From Euborellia annulipes (lineage: Eukaryota > Arthropoda > Insecta > Dermaptera > Anisolabididae): 64,000 nt of DNA. Below are positions 23,231 through 36,660 of the stretch, in pieces; position 1 is the stretch's first letter; every line of letters begins with the position of its first letter. The DNA lies in the NCBI GenBank assembly GCA_023213315.1, contig JAKCPI010013981.1, positions 18,323 through 82,322 on the forward strand, read 5' to 3'. Position numbers and translations under genes: made by a program. Under the pieces are notes generated by a model that searched no databases, was not told the origin of the DNA, and worked only from the letters and a program-made list of their open reading frames with translations.

Positions 23231-24065
23231 ATTTCTATTCTTCCTCAATATGCCCAGGCACATTTATTTAAACCATTTGGAATCAGGGACATTCCCCCCC
23301 CCCCCCCCAAAGGTTTTGGAAAAAAAATAGTAAATTCTGAACTTAGCCCTTACATACAAACAAATTCACACTCTCTCTTATAAATAAGTATAGAAGATGG
23401 TCTGGATAAAAATATATAGGTATATATGTGTATCAGTGGCGTATTTGGGGGGCAGGGGGGCATTGCCCCCCCCCAAGGGCTCTGATTTTTATAAAATTTT
23501 ATATTATTCTAAATAAAATGCTCCAAAATACATCTACGAGTATACAAACTGTACAAAATTAAACAATTAATTAAATTAAATATGTTTTGGCTAAATTTGA
23601 GTACCCATTTGTAAGTAAATTTTAAGAAAAAAAAATGTTTGCCCCCCCAAGAAAAAATTTGCCCCCCCCCCAAGAAAAAGTGAAAGACCCACGATGTGTA
23701 TATGTATATAAATCAAGGAGCCCCCCCCCCCCTCCTCCCTAAGCAAAAACTGGAATGACGTCTCTGTTTGATATCCATAGGATTTAAATAAATTTATCCC
23801 ACTCCCTGAGATCCGAACCCGCGACTCTTGGTGCAACTGGCCAGCGTGCTAGCCATTACACCAAGGCCCGAGCTTTTTTTTCTTTCCAAAAGGTTTTTAT
23901 TCTAATTTCATTTCTTGTCTTGCACAAGTTCCGCCACCAATTCAAAGAATCGTTTTGTATACTCTTTGGACAACTTGAATTTGTTATTATTGTTACCCTG
24001 TATTTATTATTTTTTTTTCTACACACACACACACACACACATTTCCATTTATTTATTTTTTCGAG

Positions 24066-27000
24066 GCCATAAATCTCTGGGAAATTAGAAGTGAATTAAA
24101 AATTAGATGGAAAGATCAGAAGGCGTCCTGGCCAAGCGCTTTCTCGACTCAACTGACCAATGAGGCCCTCGCCCTTTATACCCATCATCGGCCATACACC
24201 TGGAAAGGTACGGTACAACCAATTGCTCTCTCCCTCTTAATCTAAATAATGCTTTGATTTTATTCCAGGAAATACCAACAACAGCAGGAGGATCTTTTTC
24301 AGGATGTCCGAGAAGGAGAAAGCATGCTATTTTATTTACATCTGCCCGGATATTGAGTGAGTTTTCATTTTTTTACTTTTCTTTTTGGCTCCAAGGACCG
24401 CCAGCCAGCCGCCAGGACTAAATCTTTTTGATTGAGAATTTCTGACGAGATGCGATATTGAATGGAATTTCGCTAATGCCGGGTTGAAAGAAAATACTCT
24501 TGTTCTAGAAATTGCTAACTAAAGCCCTTGTAGGAGATTGCAAATGCTAAACTATAGTTTGTATGCAAACACTCGTAACTGAACTCGGGGCTAAACAAGA
24601 CCTCCTCCGCGTTATCGGCGTCCTCGCTTGTCTCTTGCCGCGCAACTCCCATCGCCTGGGATTGGCGCTACGCCAACATTGATTACAATTTCGTATAAAT
24701 ATTATATAATTGGGCCTACTATTCAAAAATTGGTTGTTATCTTTTTGGTTTTATTTTTACATTCACAAACAGAATAAATCAATGGGAAATTATAATTTTG
24801 TTTTGAAAAGTTCTTGATTTTGCTTCTTTGTGTTTGAATTGTAAAATTGTTCTGGAGAAGTGAGTCAGTAAATATTTGATATTTATTTATTTATCCTTGG
24901 TATGAACTTTTTTGATAAGCATTTGCTTTGACCTTTAGCAAAAACAAAAACAAAAAGATTCCTCCCCATGGCAACTCCAAATAGACATGAATGCTTCCAT
25001 GTATTTATATTTATAGTGAAAACTTAAAACGATTTGATTTATCAAATCTTATTATGAGAAAATTTTTAATTCTTTTCGAATTCATTTTGGATTTGAATGA
25101 AATTTTAAAACAACAACAGCAACAAGGAAATGTCACAATCTGAGTAAGTGAATGAATCGTTGGTTATGCATATACGGAGACCCCACCCCATTAACCATTT
25201 AAAAATGGATTATTACTTACTTTTTTGTTTTTTCTTTCTCCGTTGGAATTTACTCAATAAATGACAAAAATCTTACTCCTGACCTATTCTCGTTGCGATA
25301 ACTAAAGAAATTAATTAAATAGAGTTGAAAAAATAATTCATATTTTTAATGATAATTGTTTTTTAATAATGAACGGTAAAGGAGCTAACTTCAAGATAAT
25401 TAAAAAAAAGAAACCAAAGAATAATTTTTTTTTATTGGTAGCCAATCCAATTGAAATAAATTTTTGTCGCATGAGACGGGAGCGACCCCTTGGCCGGGAG
25501 CGCCAGGGGAAGTATCGAGGCTTTTTTCTAAAAAAAAGTCAGTGAATACTATTAATACAACATAAAGTTAGCTCCTTTTTCGTTCGATATTTTCAAAAAT
25601 ATTAATTATTTTTTCAACTCTATTTCATTAATTTCTTTATTTATCTCAATCAGAATAGGGCAGGCACAATATTTTTGTCTTGTAAATTCCAATGGCGAAA
25701 GAAAAAACACAAAAAAGTAAGTACATTTTTTAATGGTTAATGTGGCCTTGGTATTTCTTAAAAATGTTCGTTATTTTTGCATACGTATCTCGTCCAAGTT
25801 GGCTTTTCGGAGCCAGCGAAGGGGCAGGCAGAGGCAGAGGAGTCTCGACTCGTCAACGCCATCATGCAGAATGGCGGTTAATATTACCTTTACAGGAAAC
25901 TTTTTAGGCTTTTTTCCTTCTCCATTCTTTTTATTATTCTAAAAAAAAATTAAAAGCCAGCGAACGTCTCTGATTCTCTGACTCTCACAGATAAATTTGG
26001 TTGATAAACAAAGTTAAAAAAAAGGCTGGCGACGAACTTTTTGTGAGTATAATTATGTTGAATATACGGTTAGAAAGAATGATTCTTCAGCTAAAGATTT
26101 CACCATTTACCGCGGGGCGGTAAATTCTAATTTTGTTAGCTTCGACCACCGTAGACCCCGAAGGGCTAATCAGATCAGACTAAATGTGATGTCAATTTGT
26201 GCAGAAAGAAAAACTCTAATAGAATAAATAACTCTTGAATCAATTTTTCCAAAAAACCTCATTTTTTAAGCAAGAACTTATCGAAAAATGGCCTCAAGTG
26301 AATATAATTTTAAAAAAATGGCTTTTACTATACACAAGTAAAATCAGTATTAATTCAATATTATATATACGTCACAGCCAACATCGAATTTTTTTTTCCT
26401 TTATTTTGCTTCAATCTAAAAGTTGAAATATTTGTTTGTTTTTTTAGAGAGGAAGATAGCAACCCAGAGCGAGATTGGGCTCGGGGCCTAGAATTACTTC
26501 TTGAGGATAACCGAATCACCCACACGTGCTGCGGCGTAATTGTCGCCTGTTCGTCTGAAGAGGAAGCCGATGGCATCTTGCAACTTGATCTGGCACAACG
26601 GCTCGGGCCTGTGAATGTTACCCGATTAGCGGCTACCAAGCCCCACAATCAAAAGGTGGGTGCGACCTCTCTCTTCTTCTTCTTCTTTCAATTACAAGTA
26701 TCAATAGAAATAGAAAGAGAGAAAAAGAGAGAGAGAGAAAGAGGAATTAATTCATGTAGTTTGTTATTCTTAGCAACGTGCCTCTGGCGATCCCTTTGGC
26801 TGATTTAGAAGGCGCCCTCAGGAACCAACAAATCGAATTCACTCATCTAGATAGAAGTGGAACTGATATTTTTATTGAGGTATCTTCGTCTCTTTATTTA
26901 TTTCCGTTTGTGGCGTTGGAGCCTCCAGCTCTTCTTCACTTACAAATCTCATGGCGTTGTGGTCACCTTCATAAGGATAAGGAAGATGTCAGTCATAGTG

Positions 27001-28445
27001 AAGTATCGACCCCCCAACTTTTGGATTTTGCTCTCTGATGGCGGAGGCTTTAATTCTAAAAACAAACAAAAGTTGGTAGATATTTCCATATGACAGCTCC
27101 CTTGTCTCCTGATGATGACGGCCCAATGAATTTAGACCGAAACGTCGTCAGATTTGTGAGTTTTATTAGAGAAGAGGCGGCTGACTACTCTCCTAATCAA
27201 AATATTTATTTTTAAAAATATTATTAGTAATTTTGGTTGACTATTGCTTGCTACTGATTACTTAAAAACGGAATTAGAAAGAAAGAGAGAGAAAAAAATT
27301 TTTATATTTTGATGTAATTGATTTTTCCTTTTCCTTTTAAAATGAAATGTTTTCTCTCTCTCTGGCGATTTCCCTTCGCGTTTGAAGCAGCCAATGGCAT
27401 TCTCTTGCAGATTCCTAATCTAACTGATTACCAGCTATTATTAAGAGAGGGCCTGGATTTCTACGGGGCGACGAAATTCGACGCTCGGCCCGATGATTTG
27501 ACTCGAAATGAAAATCGAACGACGTCATTTGAGAATCCGCCATCAGCAATCAGGAACAACCAGGATGGAATCATTCAGTGCTATAGATGCCAGGCAAGTG
27601 AACAAAACAAACAAAGTTGCTCTTAAATACCTCCAGAGAGACGAACGATTTTGTAGCAATAGACAGGCGACTGACTGGGAATGAATCAATAAATGGCGCG
27701 GCCCTTTGGCTGTTGGTTGCGTTGGCGCTGGCGCCACTAGTCTTTTCTCCCCCCCCCCCCCCTCCCCCCTTAACTTAACTTTATTTAACAATTGGACAAA
27801 ATTCATTTTTTTTTGTTGGGTTCGAGGATCTATTGAAATTACCGTAAATGGGATGAAAAAAAAAAAAAACTTGCGCCCAGAATTCATTCGCTCACGAAAT
27901 ATTATGCCGCCAACCTTGGATAAATTAAAACTAAAAAACAGGAGGGGATGTCCCATACTTTCGTATTTCGCAAGACTTGGTAAAAAATTGTTGTATCTTT
28001 TACTCATTAATACTGTAATATTGCAATTTCAATTCAATTTTAGCTGATAAACATACAAAATAAAGGACATTTGGCTGGCTCGAAGACCCTCTGTAGACAC
28101 GACACGACAGGAGTCACGAGCCTTTCTTTTTCGTTTTCGGTATACAATCGAAACGTTACTCTGCCCCTTCCCCCCCCATCTTTACAATCGCTGATTTGTT
28201 TTGTTGTGTAGGGTTTTTGGCACGTGGCAGCGAAATGCCCGCATGCCCCGAGGTGTGTTCGATGTGGTGATGGTCACAGCGTGTACGCATGCCCCAGGCC
28301 TCGACACGAACCCTTCTGCTGTCACTGTAAAGGGCCTCATCACGCCGCCTACAAGGAGTGTCCAGTGAGGCTTGAATTACTTAACGCAACGCCAATCAAT
28401 CTTAAATTATCTGAGAGAAATTTCACACAAAATTCATCATCATAA
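24066..28445 (+). CDS. Gag-like zinc-knuckle protein, spliced, 5' end not found
   Basis: Exons: 24066-24207, 24269-24356, 26448-26655, 26760-26879, 27411-27593, 28212-28445. Phases agree across all junctions. The first listed exon has no ATG, so at least one upstream exon is missing. The C-terminal third has three zinc knuckles typical of jockey/I-type non-LTR ORF1 proteins: CX2CX4HX4C (CYRCQGFWHVAAKC), CX2CX3HX4C (CVRCGDGHSVYAC) and CX2CX3HX6C (CCHCKGPHHAAYKEC). The preceding VILSNVPLAIPL...LEGAL and LLLREGLDFYGATKF segments match the RNA-binding layout of such Gags. The last intron (27594-28211) has a GC donor (CAG|GCAAGT) and splits the first knuckle. No reverse transcriptase or endonuclease frame follows. 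Multiple introns argue for a host gene rather than a live element. Nucleic-acid binding is a fair inference; the biological role is unknown. Confidence 0.72.
25190..25760. mobile_element. Inverted-repeat element related to 6300-7810
   Basis: GACCTATTCTCGTTGCGATA at about 25280 and AGAATAGGGCAGG at about 25650 are arms of an inverted repeat. Both arms match the element at 6300-7810. It lies in the 2.1-kb intron of the Gag-like gene. Confidence 0.7.
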
Positions 28446-30657
28446 AAATAGCGCGATCTTCTTTTAAAATAAAACTCCCTCCTTTCTATTTAATATAATT
28501 AATATGGCTTTTTTTTATTTATTTTAAATCTTTTTCAGTGTGCGGGGGGGGGGGGGGGACATGAAAAGGTGAAAAGGATTCGAGAGAGGGAGAGGTCGAG
28601 AATTTTAAATCTAAATACAAGATATAAAAAACAATCTATCTAATTTTGTATATTTGAAGATAACGAATATATTATAAAAAGAAAAATTTCAAGTTATATT
28701 TAATTTAAAATCTACTAAAAAAAAAAAATATCTATATTTGAACAAAAACAAAGAAAGAAAAAACAAAATTTAAATTTAAAGCTATTTTGGTGATTAAAAA
28801 CATAAAATTAAAGTAAAGTACTATGATTATATCACATTGACAATTTAATATTTTTTTATTTTACATACTCTTTTTTTCTTTTTATAAATTAAGTGAATAA
28901 GGGGGGGGGGGGGGGGCTATATATAAAAGGAAACAAAATTCAAACAAGATAAAATTAATATTTACAAAATACATAAAAGGCGTTAATCGATTTTTAATGT
29001 GAATGAAATTGTTGCATTCCATCTGTCTCTGTGTTTCTTTTATTTTGCTTAACAAGAAGTCCGAGGAGTGTAAAAAGAGAAAGTTTTTGTTTCGTTTGAA
29101 GGCAACGAAGGGTGCATTTGACACACATGACCGAAACGTGGATTCATTTTGTTTTTATTTTCTACCAAGCTCTGACTTCCATTTAATTGAAAAGGAAACT
29201 TTCTTTTTTTAACATATTAATATTTATTTTAATTGAATTGGTGTTCTATAAAATATATATATATTCTTTCAAACATGAAATGTGCCGAGAAGCAAAGTGA
29301 GTGCGCGCGCGGCTTCGCTTCGTTTGTTAAACAGAGAGAGAGAGCGCAAGAGATTCTTCTTCTAAATGACAGACATTCAAAGGACATTTACAATATTTTA
29401 ATTTATTATAAAGAGGAGGATAAATAAGAATATTTGATTTACAGGTGTAAGATATACAGTATATAATAGATAGAGGGTTTTTTGTTGTCTTTGTTTCATT
29501 TTCACTGACACTTGTAAATAATGATGATGCTGACGCTGATGATCATTTGCAATATGCAAAAATCTTCTTAAAATAAAATAATGAATTTGTGTTTTAATTA
29601 ATTTATCAATTCCTAACGGATGATTTATTTATTTATTTATTGATGAGTTGGCAGAGGGCAGTGAGTGTGACTCTCTTCTCTCTTTCACAAGGTGACTTGA
29701 TCTTGACTTGATTTCTTGATTCATTCAACTTGAACTGTAATAAATAAAAAATAATTTCAATTTTATTTGAAGAAATATACTTCTTTATGCTACTAGTATA
29801 AACACACATCAGAAGCACCAGAAAAGAAATAAATTAATTTTTTTAACTATTTGTTTGTTTTCTCTACCCGGACTGGCACTCTGAAAGCTTTTCTATGTCC
29901 TGGGAAGGTGCTTCTTGTGGGCCCTTGAGCAACTGAGGCTGAGGCGTTCAGCACACCGAACGAGCAAAAACGTTTTTTCAATGCTTTTCTATTGGTCAAC
30001 GCACACCGAAGAGACAAAACACAATCGGACATGATTGGACATCATCCAGCAAAATGTCTTTGTCCGAAAACGTTTTTGCTCGTTCGGTCTGCGTTCCTTC
30101 CTGGCCTGGGCGCAGTCGAGTGTCATATAATGCCCGCTTGATGCGGCTGTGAGGACAGGCGATAGGAGAGCTCTGGCTGGGGCTCCGTAGACGTGAATTT
30201 TTGCTCCCAGAAGGCTGCCAAATAGCAAAATAGATATTTTAAAAAAAGATCCACGGCTCCCTTGACACCTTATGATGGCCCAATGGATTTAAATTTATTC
30301 AAATGATTATTTAGCAGTCTGTGCTCTCTTCCTCTTCCTGCCTTCTGTCTTAATGAACCAACCCAAGGAATATCATTCTTCAATGGATGGCAATCTAACA
30401 CTTTGTTAAGGTTAAATATTCTTCGAGATCTATATATTTATAAGATATTAGTATTCAAAATACCTCGATTCGGACTTTAACAGAGTCATAGATATATTTA
30501 ACAAGAGTGTGAGTGTTTTTTGTCCCCGGGAATCGGACCCAGGATCTCCAGCCTTTCTGGGGCATCGGTTTGCCGGACGGCCCTCGACCTACACCAACAA
30601 AACTCACTTCCCCCATTTATGCGAGTTTACCGTGCAAATAAATGACTCTTAATAGAA
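28446..30657. other. Intergenic region, repeats only
   Basis: Between the Gag-like and APPBP2 stop codons. It holds G tracts (28545-28558, 28901-28916), the short inverted-repeat element at 29942-30100, and a tRNA-like SINE remnant on the minus strand at about 30525-30605. I see no coding exon. Confidence 0.55.
29942..30100. mobile_element. Short inverted-repeat element (GAACGAGCAAAAACG ends)
   Basis: ACCGAACGAGCAAAAACG near 29955 is complementary to CGTTTTTGCTCGTTCGGT near 30075. The spacer is about 90 bases. It lies in the intergenic region downstream of the Gag-like gene. Confidence 0.75.
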
Positions 30658-33600
30658 TTAGAACCGAAATCTGTCGAGAAACTTTTGGACCGCTTTACTT
30701 ACATATCTGATAATTGAGGGCCAACTATTGATGGTGCCTAGGTTAATTATCAGCAAAAACTTCTCGGCGAGTTCATGAGGCGCCAGCGGAGGTTCGTCCT
30801 CTTCTAATACCGCCTGTCTATGAGCAGATCGTTGAAGTTTCCAACTATTTAAGAGATAAGTATACTGAGCGGCCTTTTCTACTTCACGCAATTCATGATA
30901 CACATGAACTAATCCTCTATAATCGTATTCTAATCCTGAATAAGCCTAGAAATAAAAAAAAAAAGGAAAAGAAAGGATATTTAAAAGAATAAAACTTTGT
31001 CTTGTTACCTGTCCAAAAAGTTTAAGACTGATATCAATGGATCTAAAATAAAGTTCTTCGGCTTTTCGATATTTATTCATATGATAATTATAAAGAGATG
31101 CTAAATGCCCTATAGAGAGGCCAACTTCATAATCTTCTGGCCCTAAGAGCTCCTCTTTTATGGATATCGCCTTCAAATGCATCAATTCTGCATCCTAGAA
31201 AGAAAAAAAAAAGCCTTTCATTTGCCTTTTCAAAGAGCAAAAAAGAAAAGAAAAGAGAAGAAAACCTTTGGCCGGCAGGAGAAGTATTCGTCCTTGTAGG
31301 CTTCTATCTAATTCAGGCACAAAGTTGTCATTCGTCTTGTCTTGTAGCACGAAAGTCCGTGGACATGTATATTTTATAATTGACTCTCACGTGGCTTAAA
31401 CATTCGCCCTTTTACGAGTATGTGCACCGACTTTTGTGACCAATGACTAGCTTTGTGCCTGAATTGGATAGAAGGGCGAATACGTCTCCTTTCGGCCAAA
31501 GGTTTTCTTTTCTTTTCTTTTTTTTGCTCCTGCCTGTACTTGCTCTTTCCCCCAACTTATATGTTGTATATTAAGGGGCCCTTACACGATCAATCAGTCT
31601 GACAGTATGACTGATTCGGCCCGACTCTCAGTATTTTCTTCAATCAAGTATAATTTTCACGTAGCATTCAGACTACCAGTCAGAATAAAGTTTTTTTTTA
31701 GCTCATTCGACTGTGGGAAGTCACTAATTTTTCTTCTTAACTAAACTAACTTTGTTCCCTGCCACTAAGTAACAATAAAAAAACAAAAAGAAAACGGGCA
31801 TCAGTCTTCAGTCTTGCCCATACACGTTCAGTCAAAACGCCAATCAGCTCAAATACTGTCAGTATGATTGATCGTGTAAGGGCCCCTTAGGCCCATTAGG
31901 ATAACCTATCTTCAACAACGACGTCAGCGCCATCTACAGTCATTCCAATAAAGTTAGACACAACCTTCAGCGCTATCTACACTAATTTCCATGAAGTTAG
32001 ACACAATTCCCAAAGCAAGTGTTTACATAAAAAGCATGTTACAATTTACAATAAGTTTTTTGAATTTGATTTTTTAACATAGATGGTGCAAAATATTAAA
32101 TTATTCCAATAATTTAATACAATAATTAATGTGTTCCAATAGTGAAAACAAATAATTGTTGTAATTGTTGGAATTATATATATATTATATATATTGTATT
32201 ATATTATTGGAATAATTTAATAATAATATTTTGCACCATCTATGTTAAAAAAGCAAATTCAAACTTTTTATATAAGCACTTGCTTTGATGATTGTGTCTA
32301 ACTTCATGGGAATGACTGTGGATGGCGCTGTATATAAAATAAAAAAAATATATAAAATGCACGCAACTGTTCCTTAAAGGTTAGATCATTTGAGTCGGAA
32401 CAAGTGTACAGTAGGTACTTAAAAACGGCTGCAGAATAAGCAGTCGAAAAGTTAAATTTTTAATAAATAATTAATACAATCTATAATTAAAAACTCGCAT
32501 ATAATAATATATATATATATTTGAGCAATAAATTATTAACTCCCGAAACGTCGCATTATTTAAATGACGTATTTTTGATTTTATTTCTTACCAGAAAACG
32601 TCGCATACTTTGGTAGAGACGTCCTAAATTGCCGAAATGTTTAGCAGTTTGGACATTGCGTTCTCCAAATGTAGCCATGGCTAATTTTAAAGCAGATTTA
32701 TGGAGAGCCTCCGCTTGTTCTAGAAGAGCGCTCATCCCAGCTGTTGGCACTGCTGGACTATCCAGCGCTATCTCTTCTAATATCAACGCCTTGACTCGTT
32801 TGACGGAGGCCAGCATTAAATGGCCAGCTGGCAACAGATCTTGCATTATCTCTATTGCATGGTCTGCGTGCTCTCTTAAAATTCAAATCAATTATGACAA
32901 TTATTAACAAAAGATAAACAAAAACAAAAAAGATCAAAGAATCAAATAAATACCTCGCTTTTAGGAAATTACCGGAACTATATTCGCGTACATAGAGAGC
33001 GTATGCTAAGTCTTCATGTGCAATTGCTACCAGGACATTTTGTTTGCCAAAAATATTTGTTCTAATTTCTAAAGCTTTCTGTAAACAAAACATTTATTTG
33101 TTAGAAGAGAAGACAACCGTGAACGTGAACGTGAACGTGAACGTTCTTACCTCATAGACGATTACACTCTGCCAAATAATGTCGAAATTAATTAAATAAA
33201 ATCCGAAATCTAATAAACAATCAGAATATTTAGGATGCTCTTCGGAGAGATGTTGTTTCGCTAAGATCATGGCCTGCCGTGCTAGAACGCCAGCTTTATT
33301 AAATTGGCGTTTGACCACACAGGCCTTTGCTGCTTGTCGAAGGACATCGATTGTGATTAGATCGGGCATCGAGGGAGCTATATGCCGCATTGCAGCTGCT
33401 GACCAACGATACGCCTAAACAACAACAACAACAACAACACGGGTACAAATTTTTGTTTTAATCGAAAACAAAGACGCATTTACCTCATCATATTCGCTTC
33501 TTGAAAAATGGAGAATTGAAAATTCGCTATAAATTCCAGCTAGATTTGTGTATTCGCCCGATTCTTTTAATTTTTCTATAACAACCTTCGCTAATTGATA

Positions 33601-35093
33601 GGTCTCATCGGCTCCAATGAAATTGCAATACGTTGCTTGGGCATGTAACAATCTGCGAGAGAAAGAAAATGTACAATTTACAAGAAGAAAGACAGAGACA
33701 GAGAGAGAACAGTATGTACTTGTGACAACATTCTAAAAGTTTCCTTAATGTCGTTGAAGTTTCAGGAATTTTTAAACAAAGTTCTTTGCAATGCAAAAGA
33801 ACTTTTTCGCTATCATCAAACCATCCAGATTCACTTAAAAATCCGCCTGGAACAGAAATTAAATCGAGTAAAGAACAATCGCCGAGGGAATTAAGAGACT
33901 AAACAAAAAACTCACCTAATCTTAATCCTAAGTCAATTAATTTTTCAATATTAAAATTACGAGAATTACATCGTTGAGAATAAATTTGTCCTAGAGTTTT
34001 GGCCAATTGAGTTTCATGATTCATTAGTCCCTAAAAGAGAAAAAACAAAAAAAAATGAGGGAAAAAGCGATGGAGTCAGCACAGCACAGCACAGCACAGG
34101 AGCTACGATGTCAACTAAAACTCTACGTAAATGATAATTGTTGGAATTACAAGATTCCTTTCCAGAGGGGAAATAAATATTTTTTGCTGCTTCCCTTCCC
34201 TTTTGAAGCCTGCTCAGTTCAAAAAAGTGGTCTGTCTGTCTGTCTGTTTTCAATTTAAAGCATGAAGAAATTGAGCTATGGCGTGACACGAAGTTTTTGA
34301 TGAAAATTGGCCAAAGAGTACTTACTAGTCCTCTACTGATGCACTTTTCCCCTTTTTACGTTATATATATATATATAATTTTTTGGCCGATTTTGTTCAA
34401 AAGCTTCGTGTCACCTCTCGGCGGGGTACCTATCTTAAATATAAAATTTAAACCTCCTAACTCTTTTCCTTCTTGAGAAATGTTGTTCAAAAGCATGCAC
34501 ACAGACACTATGTTTGCGAAAACCACTTTTTTGGATTCAGGGGACCTGAAAACGTGTATATCCATCAAAATCTCGACAACGAATTTCTGACATCAATCCA
34601 ATACTTTCTCTTTATATATATTAACATATATATATGTAAGAGAAAGTAAAAATGGCTTGATATCAAAAACATGACAAATGAGGAGACTGTAAAGTAAAAA
34701 AATTAATTTAGCCCTAATTTAACAAGAAAACTTAATCAATACACAATTATGTCTGAGATGAACTATAAAATACAATTATTTCTATAATTATTACTTGAAA
34801 TATTTTAAGAAGATCTAATCGTCGATTTGTAATTTTAAGCAATCTAGCAAAAATATCTATGTTGGAAAATTCTGCATATAATAAACACAATTTCTTTTGG
34901 GTGTACATCTGGAAAAAAAAAGAAAATGAATAAAAGTGAGAAGAAAGAGAAAAAAGCAAGCAAAGCAAGAACTCACCTGGAAATACAAATCAAAAATAAT
35001 GTTCTCAGGCAATAATTGAAATTCTTTACAAAAAGTTGCAACATTCTCAATAACAACGTCAATGCTTATATTATATAAAGATTTTAAATCCAT
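30658..35093 (-). CDS. APPBP2: Amyloid protein-binding protein 2 (PAT1), TPR protein
   Basis: In mammals this TPR protein binds microtubules and the basolateral sorting signal of APP, and serves as a substrate receptor of CUL2 ubiquitin ligases. Exons, in transcript order: 35093-34977, 34908-34795, 34030-33916, 33846-33720, 33652-33484, 33414-33151, 33078-32954, 32874-32592, 31194-31009, 30945-30658; 595 residues (human 585). Diagnostic segments: LPENIIFDLYFQ near residue 30, GGFLSESGWFDDSEKV, VLRQAAKACVVKRQFNKA, HPKYSDCLLDFGFYLIN, VAIAHEDLAYALYVREYSSG, SVKRVKALILEEIALD, VQTAKHFGNLGRLYQSM, PEDYEVGLSIGHLASLYNY and YSGLEYDYRGLVHVYHEL. The ATG at 35093 is chosen by alignment; an in-frame ATG at 35159 would add 22 residues. 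The C-terminus (after AEKFLL) is longer than in human. Introns carry repeats, including a 1.4-kb one at 31195-32591. Confidence 0.96.
31574..31890. mobile_element. Inverted-repeat MITE in APPBP2 intron
   Basis: AAGGGGCCCTTACACGATCA at the left is complementary to TGATCGTGTAAGGGCCCCTT at the right; TTA borders both sides. The inside has no frame. It lies in the 1.4-kb intron between 32592 and 31194. Confidence 0.8.
31890..32480 (+). repeat. Repeat with built-in TATA motif
   Basis: It shares TGCTTTGATGATTG, TAACTTCATGGGAATGA, GATGGCGCTG, TATATAAAA, CACGCAAC, GGCTGCAGAA and AGCAGTCGAAA with 58690-59400. Its left half is an inverted relative of its right half (ACCATCTATGTTAAAAA and complement). 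The right end has a decayed hammerhead-like motif. Confidence 0.65.
33115..33144. repeat. GAACGT hexamer microsatellite
   Basis: Four to five copies of a GTGAAC hexamer in the APPBP2 intron between 33151 and 33078, directly beside a splice donor. Confidence 0.85.
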
Positions 35094-36264
35094 TTTATTT
35101 ATATATTGTAATAAATTGAGAAATAAGCATCGATGGAAGGGAAATTGCAAAATTTGCAAATGAACAAACCCAACAGCTGACTGAATGTCAAAATTTAGAA
35201 ATTATTTACACTTGTCATTCATTTTCAAATTATGAGTCAATTTAAATATACAAAAAATATATTTAAAATAACAGCAAAAAGAGGAAATAAGAAAAAAAAC
35301 TTGAAGGAATTTTTATTGTCAAATCGAAATCCAAAATAATCAAATGGTTAGAAATAAATCGTTCACTTGTCGTAAACGAGTCGATTCGAACGAGAACTTA
35401 AAAAGAATCAAGAACTATCGTTCATTTCCATTATCGTTCTAGCTCACAATTTTTATTTTTATTTTTTATTTTTTGAAAAAGATTGAAAATCTAATTAAAT
35501 AGTTTGAGATTCTCAAATTTTTTCTTTTGCTCTCATAATAATTATTTCAGGTATCTTCCATTATTGATTGAACTATTTGAATGTCGCATCTCTTTTTCTC
35601 ATATCTTTGTGTTTTACTTCAATGTCAAAGATTTACTTTTTGATCTGTTTTAATTTCCTGTTTTAATCATTTTAACTATTTTAATTAGCTGTCAGCAATT
35701 AATATTTCATATTTTAATATTTAAGGTCAGTAATTTATTTAATATAAATTCAATCACTCTGATGTTTTCTCATCAATCACTTTTTTTAATTTACCTGTCA
35801 AAATCAATTCTCATTTTTAAATATTTTTTTTCTTCTTTTTTAATCAATTAAGATTCAAATATTAAAATAATAGCAATTAATCAACTTTAATTTTAACTAC
35901 CTTCTCTTTAATTTGAGGAATTTTTTAAATTTTATATATATTTGACATTTTTATATTCCATGCCTGCAGTTAAGTTTATATATTTCATTGGAAGTTAAAA
36001 ATTACAAAATAAATACTTTTTTCTTTTTATTTTAGATGGAATATGGGTCTCAAGGATTGTCGTTAGACATGCAAGACAAGAAAAATGCATCAAACACTAT
36101 AAATAATAAATTTATTTATCCTGTCATTACAAATCGATAAGATAGGATGGTAGAAATTCAAGGTAAGCCTAATCTTTTCTTGTCTTCTTTTTCTTTTAAT
36201 GAATTTGTCTTTCACACTCCTACTTGTACATTTAATAAAAAAAAAAAAAAAAAAACTTAATTAA

Positions 36265-36660
36265 AAAACCTGTGAATGATCTCACAGTACACAACTTTCT
36301 CTTACCTTCAGTAAAAGAAAGTTGTGTTCTGTGCTTATCCCACCAGACATTTTGTGTTGACATATATTTAGTTCCTGACAGTACAAAAGGATTCAAGATG
36401 TAGAATTTATAGTATAAAAATAGAAATATATATATATATATATATATATTTCTATGTTTATATATATATATGCTACCAAAGCTTTCCTATGAATTACATG
36501 AGTAAAGTATGTTCCAAACGATTTTGTTGGCAAAATGAGGATATACATTTTAAAGAGTTTCTAAAAAATAATCGATTTATGAGTTTTAAACAAAATCGTT
36601 GACGCGAATTTTGAGAAAATCGAAAAAAACAAAAAAAGAACGTCAGTAAAGTACATACTA
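36265..36660 (-). repeat. TCTCTTACC hairpin family, partial copy
   Basis: It shows CACAACTTTCTCTTACCTTC, CACCAGACATTTTGTG and GCGAATTTTGAGAAAATCG in the order of the reverse-oriented family member at 61000-61655. It carries a (TA)n insert near 36427-36470. Confidence 0.65.

Noticed and set aside
26880..27110. Extra exon of the Gag-like gene (VVVTFIRIRKMSVIVKY frame)
   Set aside because: Joining 26879 directly to 27411 keeps phase and matches the Gag layout. Including this stretch breaks phase.
36427..36475. TA-rich stretch as a promoter TATA box
   Set aside because: It is a simple (TA)n microsatellite inside a repeat copy with no gene start nearby.
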